A stretch of 64,000 nucleotides of DNA from Nemopilema nomurai (Eukaryota; Cnidaria; Scyphozoa; Rhizostomeae; Rhizostomatidae), in the NCBI GenBank assembly GCA_003864495.1, contig ML133427.1, positions 1,122,483-1,186,482 on the forward strand. The letters are read 5' to 3'. The notes under the pieces were generated by a model, which searched no databases, was not told the DNA's origin, and saw only the letters and a list, made by a program, of their open reading frames with translations. The translations under genes and the position numbers were made by a program. Below are positions 13,301-24,724 of this stretch, piece by piece (positions within the stretch are counted from its first letter, which is position 1; the number at the start of each line of letters is the position of its first letter).

Positions 13301-16300
13301 TTGGCAACTTTTCACAATCATTTGAATACTCGATTAGAATAAACGGATAAAGACCGTTAGACAACCATCTGTTAGTTATAATTAAGAAAGGAACAAGAAA
13401 CCATTTTCAAGAAGGAGCTAGCTTCGTATTTGGCTTTCCCCAGAAAACGCCAAATTCCAAGAAAAGAATTGTCAACGGTCATCATAGAAAGAAAACTTGC
13501 AGAAATAGCCTATGCATTCGTGAAATTTCCAAAGGATTCTCAACAAATTTTGGTAAAGATGTAAAGATAGAATCAAAGGGATAGAATCCAATACTTTACT
13601 TACTGTAGGACGATGTAGTCGCGGCAACTATAAACGAATATAATAAGTTATGGTCATCTTTAGATAGATAGAATTTGTAAAACGCAAAGGTAAACCAAGA
13701 GCTGAATGAAACTGCTTTCAAAACTGGCTTCTTTAAATGGCTAAATTTGACAAGAGATGTGTTAGCTTTGATTTACGCATATTTAAGAAACCTTTCAATG
13801 CACCAAATGTGTCACGCCCAATAGAGATATCTCTAACTTATATTGTGTCTCAATAAAACTTCACTTTGATGATGAAATATTTGGCGTTGAAGCAAAAGTT
13901 GCAGTCCCACAAGATGTTCAACAAAATCAGTCCAAACCTTTAAAATGTTTTCTAAAATGTAGGCTCTATTCGGTTGCGAGACGTTCAAGTAAAAATAGCG
14001 AGGCTCAGTAACCTTTCCAGTTAAGGTTTAGTAAATTATTCACCATGTATAGACTGAGGTTAAAATGGCAATTCTTCAATGCTTCGCCATTAAAATAGCC
14101 TAAAAACTACTTTGCTAGAACAACAATCGTGTCAAAGGTTATTATTAAAGATGAAAAAGCACTTACAGGTGTTCATGCCACTTGAAGTTGAAAATGCTGC
14201 AGCAAATTAATAAACTATATCAGTTTTCAAGGTATCTACCATTTGAAAGAAGTAGCACAAAACCTGTGTTAAATGAACTCAATTTAACATTGACTGAAAT
14301 TTCAAATGTGAAACTTCGTTGTATGAACTTCACGTGATTCCGTAGAATTCCTCATATATCAGGCCAAATACTGTTTGAAGGAATATTATCGCTGAACTTG
14401 GCCCAGGTATACCTTGCGCAGACGATTGAGATTTTAACGAATTGTAGTACTGTCCACCATGCTACCAAATCTATCCAGGTCATTGCTGATGTTTTGAGAA
14501 TATATCCATCTCTTTATACGATTGAGTATTACAGTTTTACACTTTCATTCTCCAACTGATCTTCAGACAACACTCTATTGGTATAATCTTCAGGATAGAC
14601 AACTGGGCAAAATCCTTGTGATTTTGACTTATTGCATTTCATAGTTGGTCATTACTTTGGTTGGTTAACTTCTATGAAGCTACCAAATGTATTGCAATGT
14701 GCTACAAAACAAAGCCAAAATTATTCCTTGGGTTAACCTAGAAATATGCCCCGTGTTGATGATCTTGTTTCCATGTTTTCTTTATGTTGCCTTTATTTTT
14801 CTGACCAAGTTATCAAGCTCATTCGTTTGGGGTCCAATCTTTAAAATACAATAAATCAACTTGTCCTAGAAAAATGATTACGCACAGTAGATGCTGCCTA
14901 ACTTGGGTGGCATTTTTATAGTGAAATTTAAAATCAAACTGTAATATCCTCCATTTGTGCGACATTTTACGAACACTTTTTTGATATTAATATATTTTTC
15001 TGATTTCATGTATTTCAATGAATTGGCAACTTTTCACAATCATTTGAATACTCGATTAGAATAAACGGATAAAGACCGTTAGACAACCATCTGTTAGTTA
15101 TAATTAAGAAAGGAACAAGAAACCATTTTCAAGAAGGAGCTAGCTTCGTATTTGGCTTTCCCCAGAAAAACGCCAAATTCCAAGAAAAGAATTGTCAACG
15201 GTCATCATAGAAAGAAAACTTGCAGAAATAGCCTATGCATTCGTGAAATTTCCAAAGGATTCTCAACAAATTTTGGTAAAGATGTAAAGATAGAATCAAA
15301 GGGATAGAATCCAATACTTTACTTACTGTAGGACGATGTAGTCGCGGCAACTATAAACGAATATAATAAGTTATGGTCATCTTTAGATAGATAGAATTTG
15401 TAAAACGCAAAGGTAAACCAAGAGCTGAATGAAACTGCTTTCAAAACTGGCTTCTTTAAATGGCTAAAATTTGACAAGAGATGGTTAGCTTTGATTTACG
15501 CATATTTAAGAAACCTTTCAATGCACCAAATGTGTCACGCCCAATAGAGATATCTCTAACTTATATTGTGTCTCAATAAAACTTCACTTTGATGATGAAA
15601 TATTTGGCGTTGAAGCAAAAGTTGCAGTCCCACAAGATGTTCAACAAAATCAGTCCAAACCTTTAAAATGTTTTCTCTAAAATGTAGGCTCTATTCGGTT
15701 GCGAGACGTTCAAGTAAAAATAGCGAGGCTCAGTAACCTTTCCAGTTAAGGTTTAGTAAATTATTCACCATGTATAGACTGAGGTTAAAATGGCAATTCT
15801 TCAATGCTTCGCCATTAAAATAGCCTAAAAACTACTTTGCTAGAACAACAATCGTGTCAAAGGTTATTATTAAAGATGAAAAAGCACTTACAGGTGTTCA
15901 TGCCACTTGAAGTTGAAAATGCTGCAGCAAATTAATAAACTATATCAGTTTTCAAGGTATCTACCATTTGAAAGAAGTAGCACAAAACCTGTGTTAAATG
16001 AACTCAATTTAACATTGACTGAAATTTCAAATGTGAAACTTCGTTGTATGAACTTCACGTGATTCCGTAGAATTCCTCATATATCAGGCCAAATACTGTT
16101 TGAAGGAATATTATCGCTGAACTTGGCCCAGGTATACCTTGCGCAGACGATTGAGATTTTAACGAATTGTAGTACTGTCCACCATGCTACCAAATCTATC
16201 CAGGTCATTGCTGATGTTTTGAGAATATATCCATCTCTTTATACGATTGAGTATTACAGTTTTACACTTTCATTCTCCAACTGATCTTCAGACAACACTC

Positions 16301-19300
16301 TATTGGTATAATCTTCAGGATAGACAACTGGGCAAAACTCCTTGTGATTTTGACTTATTGCATTTCATAGTTGGTCATTACTTTGGTTGGTTAACTTCTA
16401 TGAAGCTACCAAATGTATTGCAATGTGCTACAAAACAAAGCCAAAATTATTCCTTGGGTTAACCTAGAAATATGCCCCGTGTTGATGATCTTGTTTCCAT
16501 GTTTTCTTTATGTTGCCTTTATTTTTCTGACCAAGTTATCAAGCTCATTCGTTTGGGGTCCAATCTTTAAAATACAATAAATCAACTTGTCCTAGAAAAA
16601 TGATTACGCACAGTAGATGCTGCCTAACTTGGGTGGCATTTTTATAGTGAAATTTAAAATCAAACTGTAATATCCTCCATTTGTGCGACATTTTACGAAC
16701 ACTTTTTTGATATTAATATATTTTTCTGATTTCATGTATTTCAATGAATTGGCAACTTTTCACAATCATTTGAATACTCGATTAGAATAAACGGATAAAG
16801 ACCGTTAGACAACCATCTGTTAGTTATAATTAAGAAAGGAACAAGAAACCATTTTCAAGAAGGAGCTAGCTTCGTATTTGGCTTTCCCCAGAAAAACGCC
16901 AAATTCCAAGAAAAGAATTGTCAACGGTCATCATAGAAAGAAAACTTGCAGAAATAGCCTATGCATTCGTGAAATTTCCAAAGGATTCTCAACAAATTTT
17001 GGTAAAGATGTAAAGATAGAATCAAAGGGATAGAATCCAATACTTTACTTACTGTAGGACGATGTAGTCGCGGCAACTATAAACGAATATAATAAGCTAT
17101 GGTCATCTTTAGATAGATAGAATTTGTAAAACGCAAAGGTAAACCAAGAGCTGAATGAAACTGCTTTCAAAACTGGCTTCTTTAAATGGCTAAAATTTGA
17201 CAAGAGATGTGTTAGCTTTGATTTACGCATATTTAAGAAACCTTTCAATGCACCAAATGTGTCACGCCCAATAGAGATATCTCTAACTTATATTGTGTCT
17301 CAATAAAACTTCACTTTGATGATGAAATATTTGGCGTTGAAGCAAAAAGTTGCAGTCCTACAAGATGTTCAACAAAATCAGTCCAAACCTTTAAAATGTT
17401 TTCTCTAAAATGTAGGCTCTATTCGGTTGCGAGACGTTCAAGTAAAAATAGCGAGGCTCAGTAACCTTTCCAGTTAAGGTTTAGTAAATTATTCACCATG
17501 TATAGACTGAGGTTAAAATGGCAATTCTTCAATGCTTCGTCATTAAAATAGCCTAAAAACTACTTTGCTAGAACAACAATCGTGTTAAAGGTTATTATTA
17601 AAGATGAAAAAGCACTTACAGGTGTTCATGCCACTTGAAGTTGAAAGTGCTGCAGCAAATTAATAAACTATATCAGTTTTCAAGGTATCTACCATTTGAA
17701 AGAAGTAGCACAAAGCCTGTGTTAAATGAACTCAATTTAACATTGACTTTAATTTCAAATGTGAAACTTGGTTGTATCAGCTTCACGTGATTCTGTACAA
17801 TTTCTCGTACATGAGCCAACTACCGTTAGACCGAATATTACTGCTTACTGTGCAAGCTCTATTAAGCCCCCTCTCTTTGAAGCCACTCTTTCTACTAAGT
17901 ACCCTTATCAATCACATATTTGAAATAAGCCCCAACCTCGCAAGCCACAGTTGTCAAAATCGCTAAATTTCGAAATTTAATAGTATCTTAGAAATGTTTC
18001 TACATTTAATATATCAAATTCCTAATTTCAAACGAGCAAGATTCATTGTTTTTTTCTCTCATTTTGTAGCACAAAATTGCATGTTCTCTGAGTTTCAATA
18101 AGCCCCCCTCTTTTTAAAACTCCCTCTAAAATTGAAGAAGAAAGAACAAGCCCCCCCCCCAAGTGCTTAGTAGAGCTTTTACGGTAAGTTGTCTCGGGTA
18201 TAGTTGCAGTGACATTTAAGAGTCTAAAGAAATGCAATACCGCCCACCTTACAGCCAGGTGCGACCAGCTAAAATTGGTAATTTTTTATTGTTGGGACAA
18301 TCTGTGTAGTTTCTGGTAACGTTAATCGAAATCAAACATCCCTTTTTAAAATTTGCGTCAAGTTGGCCTTACTCGCACGAAGAAGATCCCAGAACAAATA
18401 GTCAAGCTCTGCAAATTGCTCGGCTATTGGGAATTATTCTCCGTATATTGATTGAGATATAAAACAACAATTCTTCAATGCATCATCATTAAAAGAGCTT
18501 AACAACTACTTTACTAGAACAGTAAGCCTCTTAAAGATAATTATTAAAAAAAAGAAAAACTACTTACTGATGTTCGTGCTATTTGAACTGGTAGCTGTTG
18601 CAAAAAATTAATAAAAAGCTCAGTTTTCAAGGTATCAAACATTTATAAGAAGTACCACCAAGTCTGTGTTAAATGATTTCAATTTAACATTGACTGTCAT
18701 TACAAATGTGAAACTTTGTTGTTGTCGAGAAACTGTGTAATCGTTAAGTTACCCCCTGACTTTTGTAACCATAGCTTAATCCTGATTGACATTTTTGAAA
18801 TAGACCAGCATATGCTTGTATGTACGGTTGTTTATGCAGTCGGAGCAGAGTTGTGAGCCTAGAGAACCTAAAGTATGACAAATATATCATCTTACGGAGG
18901 AAATTATCATACTATCGTGTATATTCATTATCGTTTATAAAGTTACCTTTGTTTTGGATAATCGGAGCCTTGAACATAGGCGCCGACTTTTAGAGAAATT
19001 CCCTGTCGCTTTAATAACGTAATACAACATATGTAGTATGTATAATAACAAAATAAAACATTTAAATAAAGCAGACATAACATCATGGTCTACAGTGTCA
19101 TCAGTTTAAATCTTTGATAAGTGTTTCTTCGATAGAATAAACATGTTTTGTTATTGTCCGTCTCACAACAAATTTGTCCATCTTGAAAATCAGGTACCAT
19201 CAAATGCTCAGTGAGAGCTATTAAATTCGAGTTTTCATCCAAAGTAGGGATGTCATTTTTTGTGTAAATTATTGGTTATGGTTTCCTGCTTTTGATCAGT

Positions 19301-20643
19301 TTGACCATTAAGACACCGTTCGATTTCCACATTAGATAAGTTAAAATATCAACAAATGACGTAGGAGACAGAAAGTTTTGACTAAATTTTTTACAAGGGA
19401 TTTATTTGATTCAAATTATTCTTTAACAATAGATAAATTTCACATTTTTGAGACTTATAATATACATATAATATACATAGCCCAGTGGTGGATTTCAAAC
19501 GAAATTCCCAGGGGGGGGGGGGGGCTGAGCCCCCGAGCCCCCACGTAGTCGGCGCCTATGGCCTTGAACCTAAACAATCAGGTTTATTACTTTCGGGCTG
19601 TTCTTTGGAACTTTGTGTGGGGCCTATCCGCGATCCTCACTCCAAGAAGCTATCTTGTGAAAATATACAACAGTTGTATTAATTTCACATGCTTCCGTAA
19701 AATTCCTCGTATATCAGGCCAAATACTGTTAGAGGGAATATTATCGCACAACTTGGCCCAGGTATGCCTTGCGTAGACGATTGGGATTCTATAGAATTGT
19801 AGTACTGTCCACCATGCTACCAAAGCGATCCAGGTCATTGCTGATGTTTTGAGAATATATCCATCTCTTTATACGATTGAGTATTCAGTTCTTATTTTAC
19901 AGTGACAAAATATGTTTGGTATATTTTCAAAGATTGACATTAGAATGAAAATCCTCTCAAGATTGATTGAATGTAAATTAACTTTATGCCAGTAATATTT
20001 AGTGCTATTTTTCAAAGCTATAGAAGAACGTTCTGAAAAAATCCTTAGATTCGGAAGCTAGCACTGGAACCAAAGACGAAGACTCCTTAGGGAAAATGTG
20101 AATCAAAAACGAGATTTCTAGATTGCGAGGCTAAAGCCCTCGTAGAAAATAATTGCCTGTGCTTATTACATTTGATACACTAAAATGGTTCGGGTCTGTA
20201 AGTTGTCTTTGGAGCCATAACGCCTTGCAACTTTTATGCCAGCTTGGGATTGATACAACAATCATGATGATAGAATGTTTTAGAACCGCCAGCTCTTTGA
20301 AGTATCCTTCATCGGCTGATTTCAAGCTCGCTCTTGTTACAAATGAGATTGTAAAACCTGACAAATGGCATGGTTTGAGGGTAATATGGATTTAGTCAAA
20401 AGAATGATGTCCAAGAAGGCTTCTTTAAAGACATCTTTGATAGCATGATTGTGCCATTCTTAAGATTACACCTGCTGACGCCATTGGAAAGTATTTAATA
20501 TTTTCAATAGTATTCTACAAACTATTATTGATGGAAACCTGCAGATAGAAATATCTCAAAGAGTTAAAAGACATGAGTGCATATGATTTCTTACCTTCGG
20601 CCACAAGTGTAGCAACAATAAGCACAATGAAAGTCGAGGTCAT
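7318..20643 (-). CDS. Predicted secreted micro-exon gene: signal peptide, Ser/Thr stalk, 8-Cys domain, GPI-type tail
   Basis: I do not recognise the family. Predicted exons in transcript order: 20643-20595 (signal peptide MTSTFIVLIVATLVAEG), micro-exons 18594-18568, 17649-17620, 17076-17053, 15921-15892, 15350-15327, 14196-14167, 13627-13604, 11783-11757, 11097-11068 and 8677-8651 (24-30 nt each), then 8048-7893 (Cys domain) and 7382-7318 (last exon, TGG TAA). Every internal exon is phase 1-1 and has a good GTAAGT-type donor, and the joined frame has no stop (180 residues). The stalk is rich in Ser and Thr with some Pro and Ala (for example TSAPSGTNT, PTATPTAT), suggesting O-glycosylation. 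The Cys exon reads C-x4-C-x3-CC-LGGSGAWSGV ... C-x8-C-x3-C-x4-C. The tail GISLTALTLAAIAYW ends at the stop, as in GPI-attachment signals. The paralogue at 26907-30754 supports the last two exons. A further micro-exon at 10526-10503 has a broken acceptor. Weakest points are which micro-exons are used and the 5' UTR. Transcript data are needed to confirm it. Confidence 0.72.
8314..8371. repeat. Short AT-rich tandem repeat (23-bp unit, about 2.5 copies)
   Basis: The unit TTATAATTATATAATTAGC plus TAAC occurs at 8314-8336 and 8337-8359 and partly to 8371. It lies in the predicted intron just upstream (in - orientation) of the Cys-domain exon. Confidence 0.85.
8403..11176. repeat. Tandem duplication unit A of the micro-exon gene (about 2.8 kb)
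   Basis: This segment is repeated almost base for base about 3.1 kb further on (11510-14276). It contains micro-exons 8651-8677 and 11068-11097 and the defective one at 10503-10526. Differences from unit B are scattered substitutions and a few short indels. Confidence 0.9.
10503..10526 (-). pseudogene. Decayed 24-nt micro-exon copy with lost splice acceptor
   Basis: The donor (GTAAGT) and the body match the intact 24-nt micro-exons at 13604-13627, 15327-15350 and 17053-17076. The acceptor dinucleotide read on the - strand is AA instead of AG: plus-strand TT at 10527-10528, where the other copies have CT. The exon should be skipped. Because it is 24 nt and phase 1-1, skipping keeps the frame. 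Confidence 0.75.
11510..14276. repeat. Tandem duplication unit B of the micro-exon gene (about 2.8 kb)
   Basis: Second copy of the unit at 8403-11176. It carries micro-exons 11757-11783, 13604-13627 and 14167-14196. Its right half (from about 12650) is also nearly identical to the 1.73 kb units C and D, so the amplification is nested. Confidence 0.9.
14277..16003. repeat. Tandem duplication unit C (1.73 kb) with one micro-exon pair
   Basis: Begins CTCAATTTAACATTGACTG. It is nearly identical to the following unit; obvious differences are single bases and 1-nt indels. It carries micro-exons 15327-15350 (24 nt) and 15892-15921 (30 nt). Confidence 0.93.
16004..17728. repeat. Tandem duplication unit D (1.73 kb) with one micro-exon pair
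   Basis: Directly follows unit C and is nearly identical to it. It carries micro-exons 17053-17076 (24 nt) and 17620-17649 (30 nt). A diverged, partial further copy around 18470-18720 carries the 27-nt micro-exon 18568-18594. Another fragment of the same repeat lies at about 19684-19890. Confidence 0.93.
17848..18184. mobile_element. TA-flanked inverted-repeat element, Tc1/mariner-like MITE
   Basis: The ends are imperfect inverted repeats sharing AAGCTCTAYTAAGC and starting CYGT. They are flanked by TA at 17846-17847 and 18185-18186. The interior has several 'AAGCCCCC' runs and no transposase. It resembles the element at 24345-24722. A TA flank with CYGT ends suggests a Tc1/mariner-mobilised MITE. 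Confidence 0.6.
18975..19560. mobile_element. Non-autonomous hAT element with perfect 8-bp duplication
   Basis: Left end CATAGGCGCCGACT and right end AGTCGGCGCCTATG form a perfect 14-bp TIR. The flanks carry an exact 8-bp direct repeat GCCTTGAA (18967-18974 and 19561-19568). Length is 586 bp with a G14-type run near the right end and no transposase. It lies in the first intron of the micro-exon gene. Confidence 0.85.
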
Positions 20644-20703
20644 TTTGGTAGCTTGAATCTGTGTGGAAGAAAGAAGTGGCGATGTGAGGAACAAGTGTGG
20701 GAA

Positions 20704-20713
20704 CTATATTTAA
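20704..20713 (-). promoter_or_regulatory. TATA-like box upstream of the micro-exon gene
   Basis: TTAAATATAG on the - strand lies about 60 bp upstream of the ATG at 20643-20641, with a pyrimidine-rich stretch between. The position fits a core promoter with a short 5' leader. The leader also contains TTCCACACAG, so an upstream non-coding exon is possible instead. Confidence 0.35.
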
Positions 20714-20739
20714 GGGAGATTATCCAAGCTACTCACATT

Positions 20740-23700
20740 GGCTGACCGACTGTGTGACCATACTTACACCAAAACTTTAGTCTGGAAGTGGCTCATTTGG
20801 TTTATTGCTTGTGTATAACACAACCCTTGATCAAAGTGTGACAATAAAATTTTATTCCGTGTTACCGATCCTGGACGTTGGTAGAGCAGCTTTGGTAAGT
20901 AATTATGCAAAAACCAAAAAGCTTTACAAAAAATTTCATCTTAGTCTGCATAAGTACATATGTATAATTGACATATATAATTAACATAAAAATTATATGG
21001 AAAAATAAATTTTAGAAAAAAAACCAGTAGCTGCAAACGGTACTTAAAAGTTGTGCATTTCATTTCCGCACACATCCATCACATTTTCCTTCCCCTGCCT
21101 CGTAGTTTTTAAGAATGCAGTTAAAAATCGCATTCTTACAGGAGTTTTACAAATGGTTTTTCAGAAATGATTCCTATGACTTCTGAACTCGCTGTTTTAA
21201 GTGACCTTCACTGCTAGGTCCTTGAAGGCGATGGAAATAACTTCAGTGATGACTGCAAATGCTGTCAAAATATCTAAATCCGTAAGGTACAAATGTAAAT
21301 ATTACTCTCGATCCCACGAGAAGAAACAATTCTGCAATAAAATCATGAATTACTCAACATGAATTTCTTACGGAAAGGATAAGATACATAGAGTCATTGA
21401 CCACTTAACTTTTAACAGATGACATTCACTGTTAATTGCAACAGTACACTTGACATGCTGTCCTCGGTAAATTCCCACTCAAGAAGCTTCCGTTTTAAAA
21501 TTTGTTTTGACTTTAACTTGATATTGATGAAGTTCAGTGAGCCTCACTGTTTACAGATCTCAACAGAGTAACGTCATTCCAGGAAAACAAAATTCCTTTG
21601 TCGCCACGTCAATGCTCTATTGAAAATCGATTGCAGCTGACAAGACCTGTTTGGCCCCCTTTTGTACCTTGCAACCCTGGGGGTGGGGCACTTTCCGATG
21701 TGCCCCATGATATTCAACTCAACTCTGAAACGAAATCTCTGACAACAATGGCTATTTAATTGATGCTGCAATTCGATTGGCGAAGCTTCTTTTGTGATAA
21801 ACTATACGTAGGCCTTGCGGTGCAAGCTGGAAAGTGTCACGGTACGCAAAGATAAAAGATTCCAGTTACGGTATTCTATCCTTAGCACAGAAAGAAACAC
21901 TGATTGCGAATTATGCAAAAAAGGCTAGAAACGATTAGAGAAGTACTTGGTTTTTCTTGAGCAAAAATATTACTTCTGTAGACATGAGGAGATCATTAGA
22001 GCTCCCGCGCAAGCGTTCGAAAACATAGAAAAACATCCACATCATTCAAACGGCATTCAAATCGAAAATTCCAAGAATCGCGCATTTAGTTCTAGCTAAT
22101 GGTCTGAAAAGAAACATTCAGTTTAAGGACTGTTTGAATATATATACGTCTTGATTGCTTCACGATGTCCAACTTGCGCTGGTGTATAAAAAGTTACATA
22201 TTTAATCTGGTGCAAAAAACCCTAGGAGAGAGAAAGATTAATCTCTTCATAATTTTTTGCTCCCCATTCACCATGTTACTCGCGCGCCGCCACTGGGTAA
22301 ACCAATGTAAACAAAGGTATATATTTCAGAATAATCTATTGTTATTTTTAGGTCTCATGTGCGGGTCCTGCGATTCGCTGTGAATATTTAATTCAGGACT
22401 AGTTTGGATGTTTCAAAATATAGATTCATCGAGGTTGCGTTTGGAGCTACTCTATTAAAATTAAACTGGTTGTACCTCTTGCGTCAACTTCACAAATAAG
22501 TCAAATTAACGAAAACGATTGTTGCTATGTAACAACGACAAATTATACGAAAGTCCAATTTAATAAGTTCTAGTTCCTTGGCCTGCACATGTTATAAGCA
22601 TAATCAGGAATCGCCAACATTGAGGCATCAAATTGTTTCCCTATATTTCTGGTGTACTTTGGCTCCTTCTTACGTGCCATGACAAGCACAGTCTCTGAAA
22701 TTCCTAGCAAAATTACCTGCAACCGTCTATTGTTTGGTGAAAGCGTACTTAGTAATTTCTCTTATGTTGAAATAAGTGCCATCATTCTGAAGTATAGCAA
22801 AGCTGAGCAAGATTTTATTCACTACAAGCTGATTGGCGTACCAGTGCGTGCAGTCTATAAGATAGTTCCGTCGACATATTCGTTGGCTTTTGCGAAATTT
22901 TAAAACGACACTCCTATCCTAGAATCAATGGCGGAGCCAGACCTCACTGAGTTCGAGCGGCCATGTGGTATATAGGCTGTTATTTCGTTCGTTCCTGTGC
23001 CCTCAACTCCGCTCAAATTATACTACTTGATATTTGGTTGTTGTTTAGTATTCAGTATCCATTTCTACCTAGCATTCGGAGAAAGTTCTTGGGACAATGA
23101 GAAGCTTAAGATTATCAAGCAGTGTCCTGGTTCTTCCTCTCAATGTGACCATACCTCGTGATTCCTTAAGCCTAGGTTACAGAGAGCTGGCGACTCTCCT
23201 CACTCTGGGTGAAAGTTTGGTTTTATCAGTGCCTCTAACGACTTAGCCATCCTCGCACCCAGGTAGTGGACATCAAGTGTTTTTTCTATCGTACCTGCTC
23301 GAACCAAGAACTCGACAATTCAAGCAAAATTCTTGTTACCTATTTTCCACAAGGCTTCTCTTAGTACAACGGAACGTCAGTAAAGTAATGTCGCACACGA
23401 AAAAGATAAGGATGGTGGAACAAACCGTGAACTGAAAACTCGAATTGATCTTGTTCTCTGAGCTGTTTCCTTGACTGCCAACAGAAACTGTACTGCTGTT
23501 AGGTTGCTAATAGTATATCCACAATGTTTTGTTATGGCAACAGGGGTAATTTGATTCCAAGTTCCGAAGCCTGTGATTACTCTGATTTCCACATAATCTT
23601 TAGGTCAAATGGAGATTAAAGGAAACTTTCCTGAATAAAGGAAACTAGGGAAGTTCTTCGATTACCGCCACAATTTCTCGAGTAGTCCTTAAGGACGATT

Positions 23701-24344
23701 GTCAAAGTACACTTCTCTTCATCCTCATTTATATATCTAAAGTCATAGGCAAAATTTGAATTTGAATTTGAATTTGAATTCAAAGATAACCTCCTAAGAA
23801 CTTATTGAATTTCAAAAAAGACATTTTAAAAAAACTCTTGCAACCCGTAAAAAGATTACTTGGGGCTTAAGTAAACATGATTTACACTTTCTTTGGTCTA
23901 AGTCTTTACTGTTTTTTGTATTAATCGATGGTTAACCATGTGCACAGTAACGTCTCCTACAACAGCGGAAAACCTTCGCATCATGCCGATCTTTTTGGCT
24001 TGCTTGCTTAACAGCCATTGATATTCAAGATTCTTGATTACTTGCCACCCAGATCTTGTTTTATAGGCTGCTAAAGACTGCTGATTTATAGACCGCAATT
24101 CTTAATCAGGGACACGTTAGGATATGGAACAAGCCTCGGCGTCAGTTTAGAAATCAAACCTTTTACCTCTAGAATAGCCTCCAGTTGGAAACATAAAGTA
24201 TTTAATCAAAAGACCTTTCTGTATGCTCATTTGGGACTTTTTACCTTTCTTCTATATCATAAAAAAGTATGCGTAACGAAATGTGTTTCCACGAAAAAAT
24301 GCCTCAACCTCGTGGTCAATCTAATTATTTCCATTCTTACAATA
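20740..24344. other. Gene-poor stretch upstream of the micro-exon gene
   Basis: No gene is recognised on either strand. The open frames present (for example 22652-22903 + and 23377-23592 -) lack familiar motifs. A short run of GAATTT repeats lies near 23757-23780. Confidence 0.5.
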
Positions 24345-24722
24345 CCGTTAATCCTCGAATTGCCCCCCCCCTCGTAAAAGCCCCCCCTCTCGAATAAGCC
24401 CCCACCCTAGAACTAAAAATTTTCAATAAGCCCCTCCTCGAATAAGCCCCCCCTCGATTAGTTGTTTTTCGATTTCTGAGTTTGCCTTTGGCATCTTAGT
24501 GAATTACCACAAAAATTTATCTTTACTTACTTTATACTTATTTTATACAGATTATTTTTTATATTATGAAAAGAAAAAAATTTCAAAATATATCTTTCTA
24601 TGTGGCATGTTTCAGGTAATTTAATAACCCCCCCTCTCGAATAAGTCCCCCCTCGAATAAGCCCCCATCCAAAAATATCAAAAATAAATAAGCCCCCAGG
24701 GGGCTAATTCGTGGATTTACTG
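24345..24722. mobile_element. TA-flanked inverted-repeat element rich in CTCGAATAAGCCCCC motifs
   Basis: TA dinucleotides flank both ends (24343-24344 and 24723-24724). The inverted ends read CMGTWAATCCWCGAATT followed by GCCCCC on both sides. The interior repeats CTCGAATAAGCCCCC several times near both ends. No coding capacity; 378 bp. A Tc1/mariner-type MITE is the best guess. Confidence 0.7.
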
Positions 24723-24724
24723 TA

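Noticed and set aside
18043..18237. 64-codon minus-strand ORF
   Set aside because: It overlaps the TA-flanked MITE and its poly-C run; no protein features.
20131..20395. Overlapping ORFs on both strands near the signal exon
   Set aside because: Both strands are open over the same stretch and neither has a recognisable motif. It lies inside the first intron of the micro-exon gene. A transposon fragment is possible but unproven.
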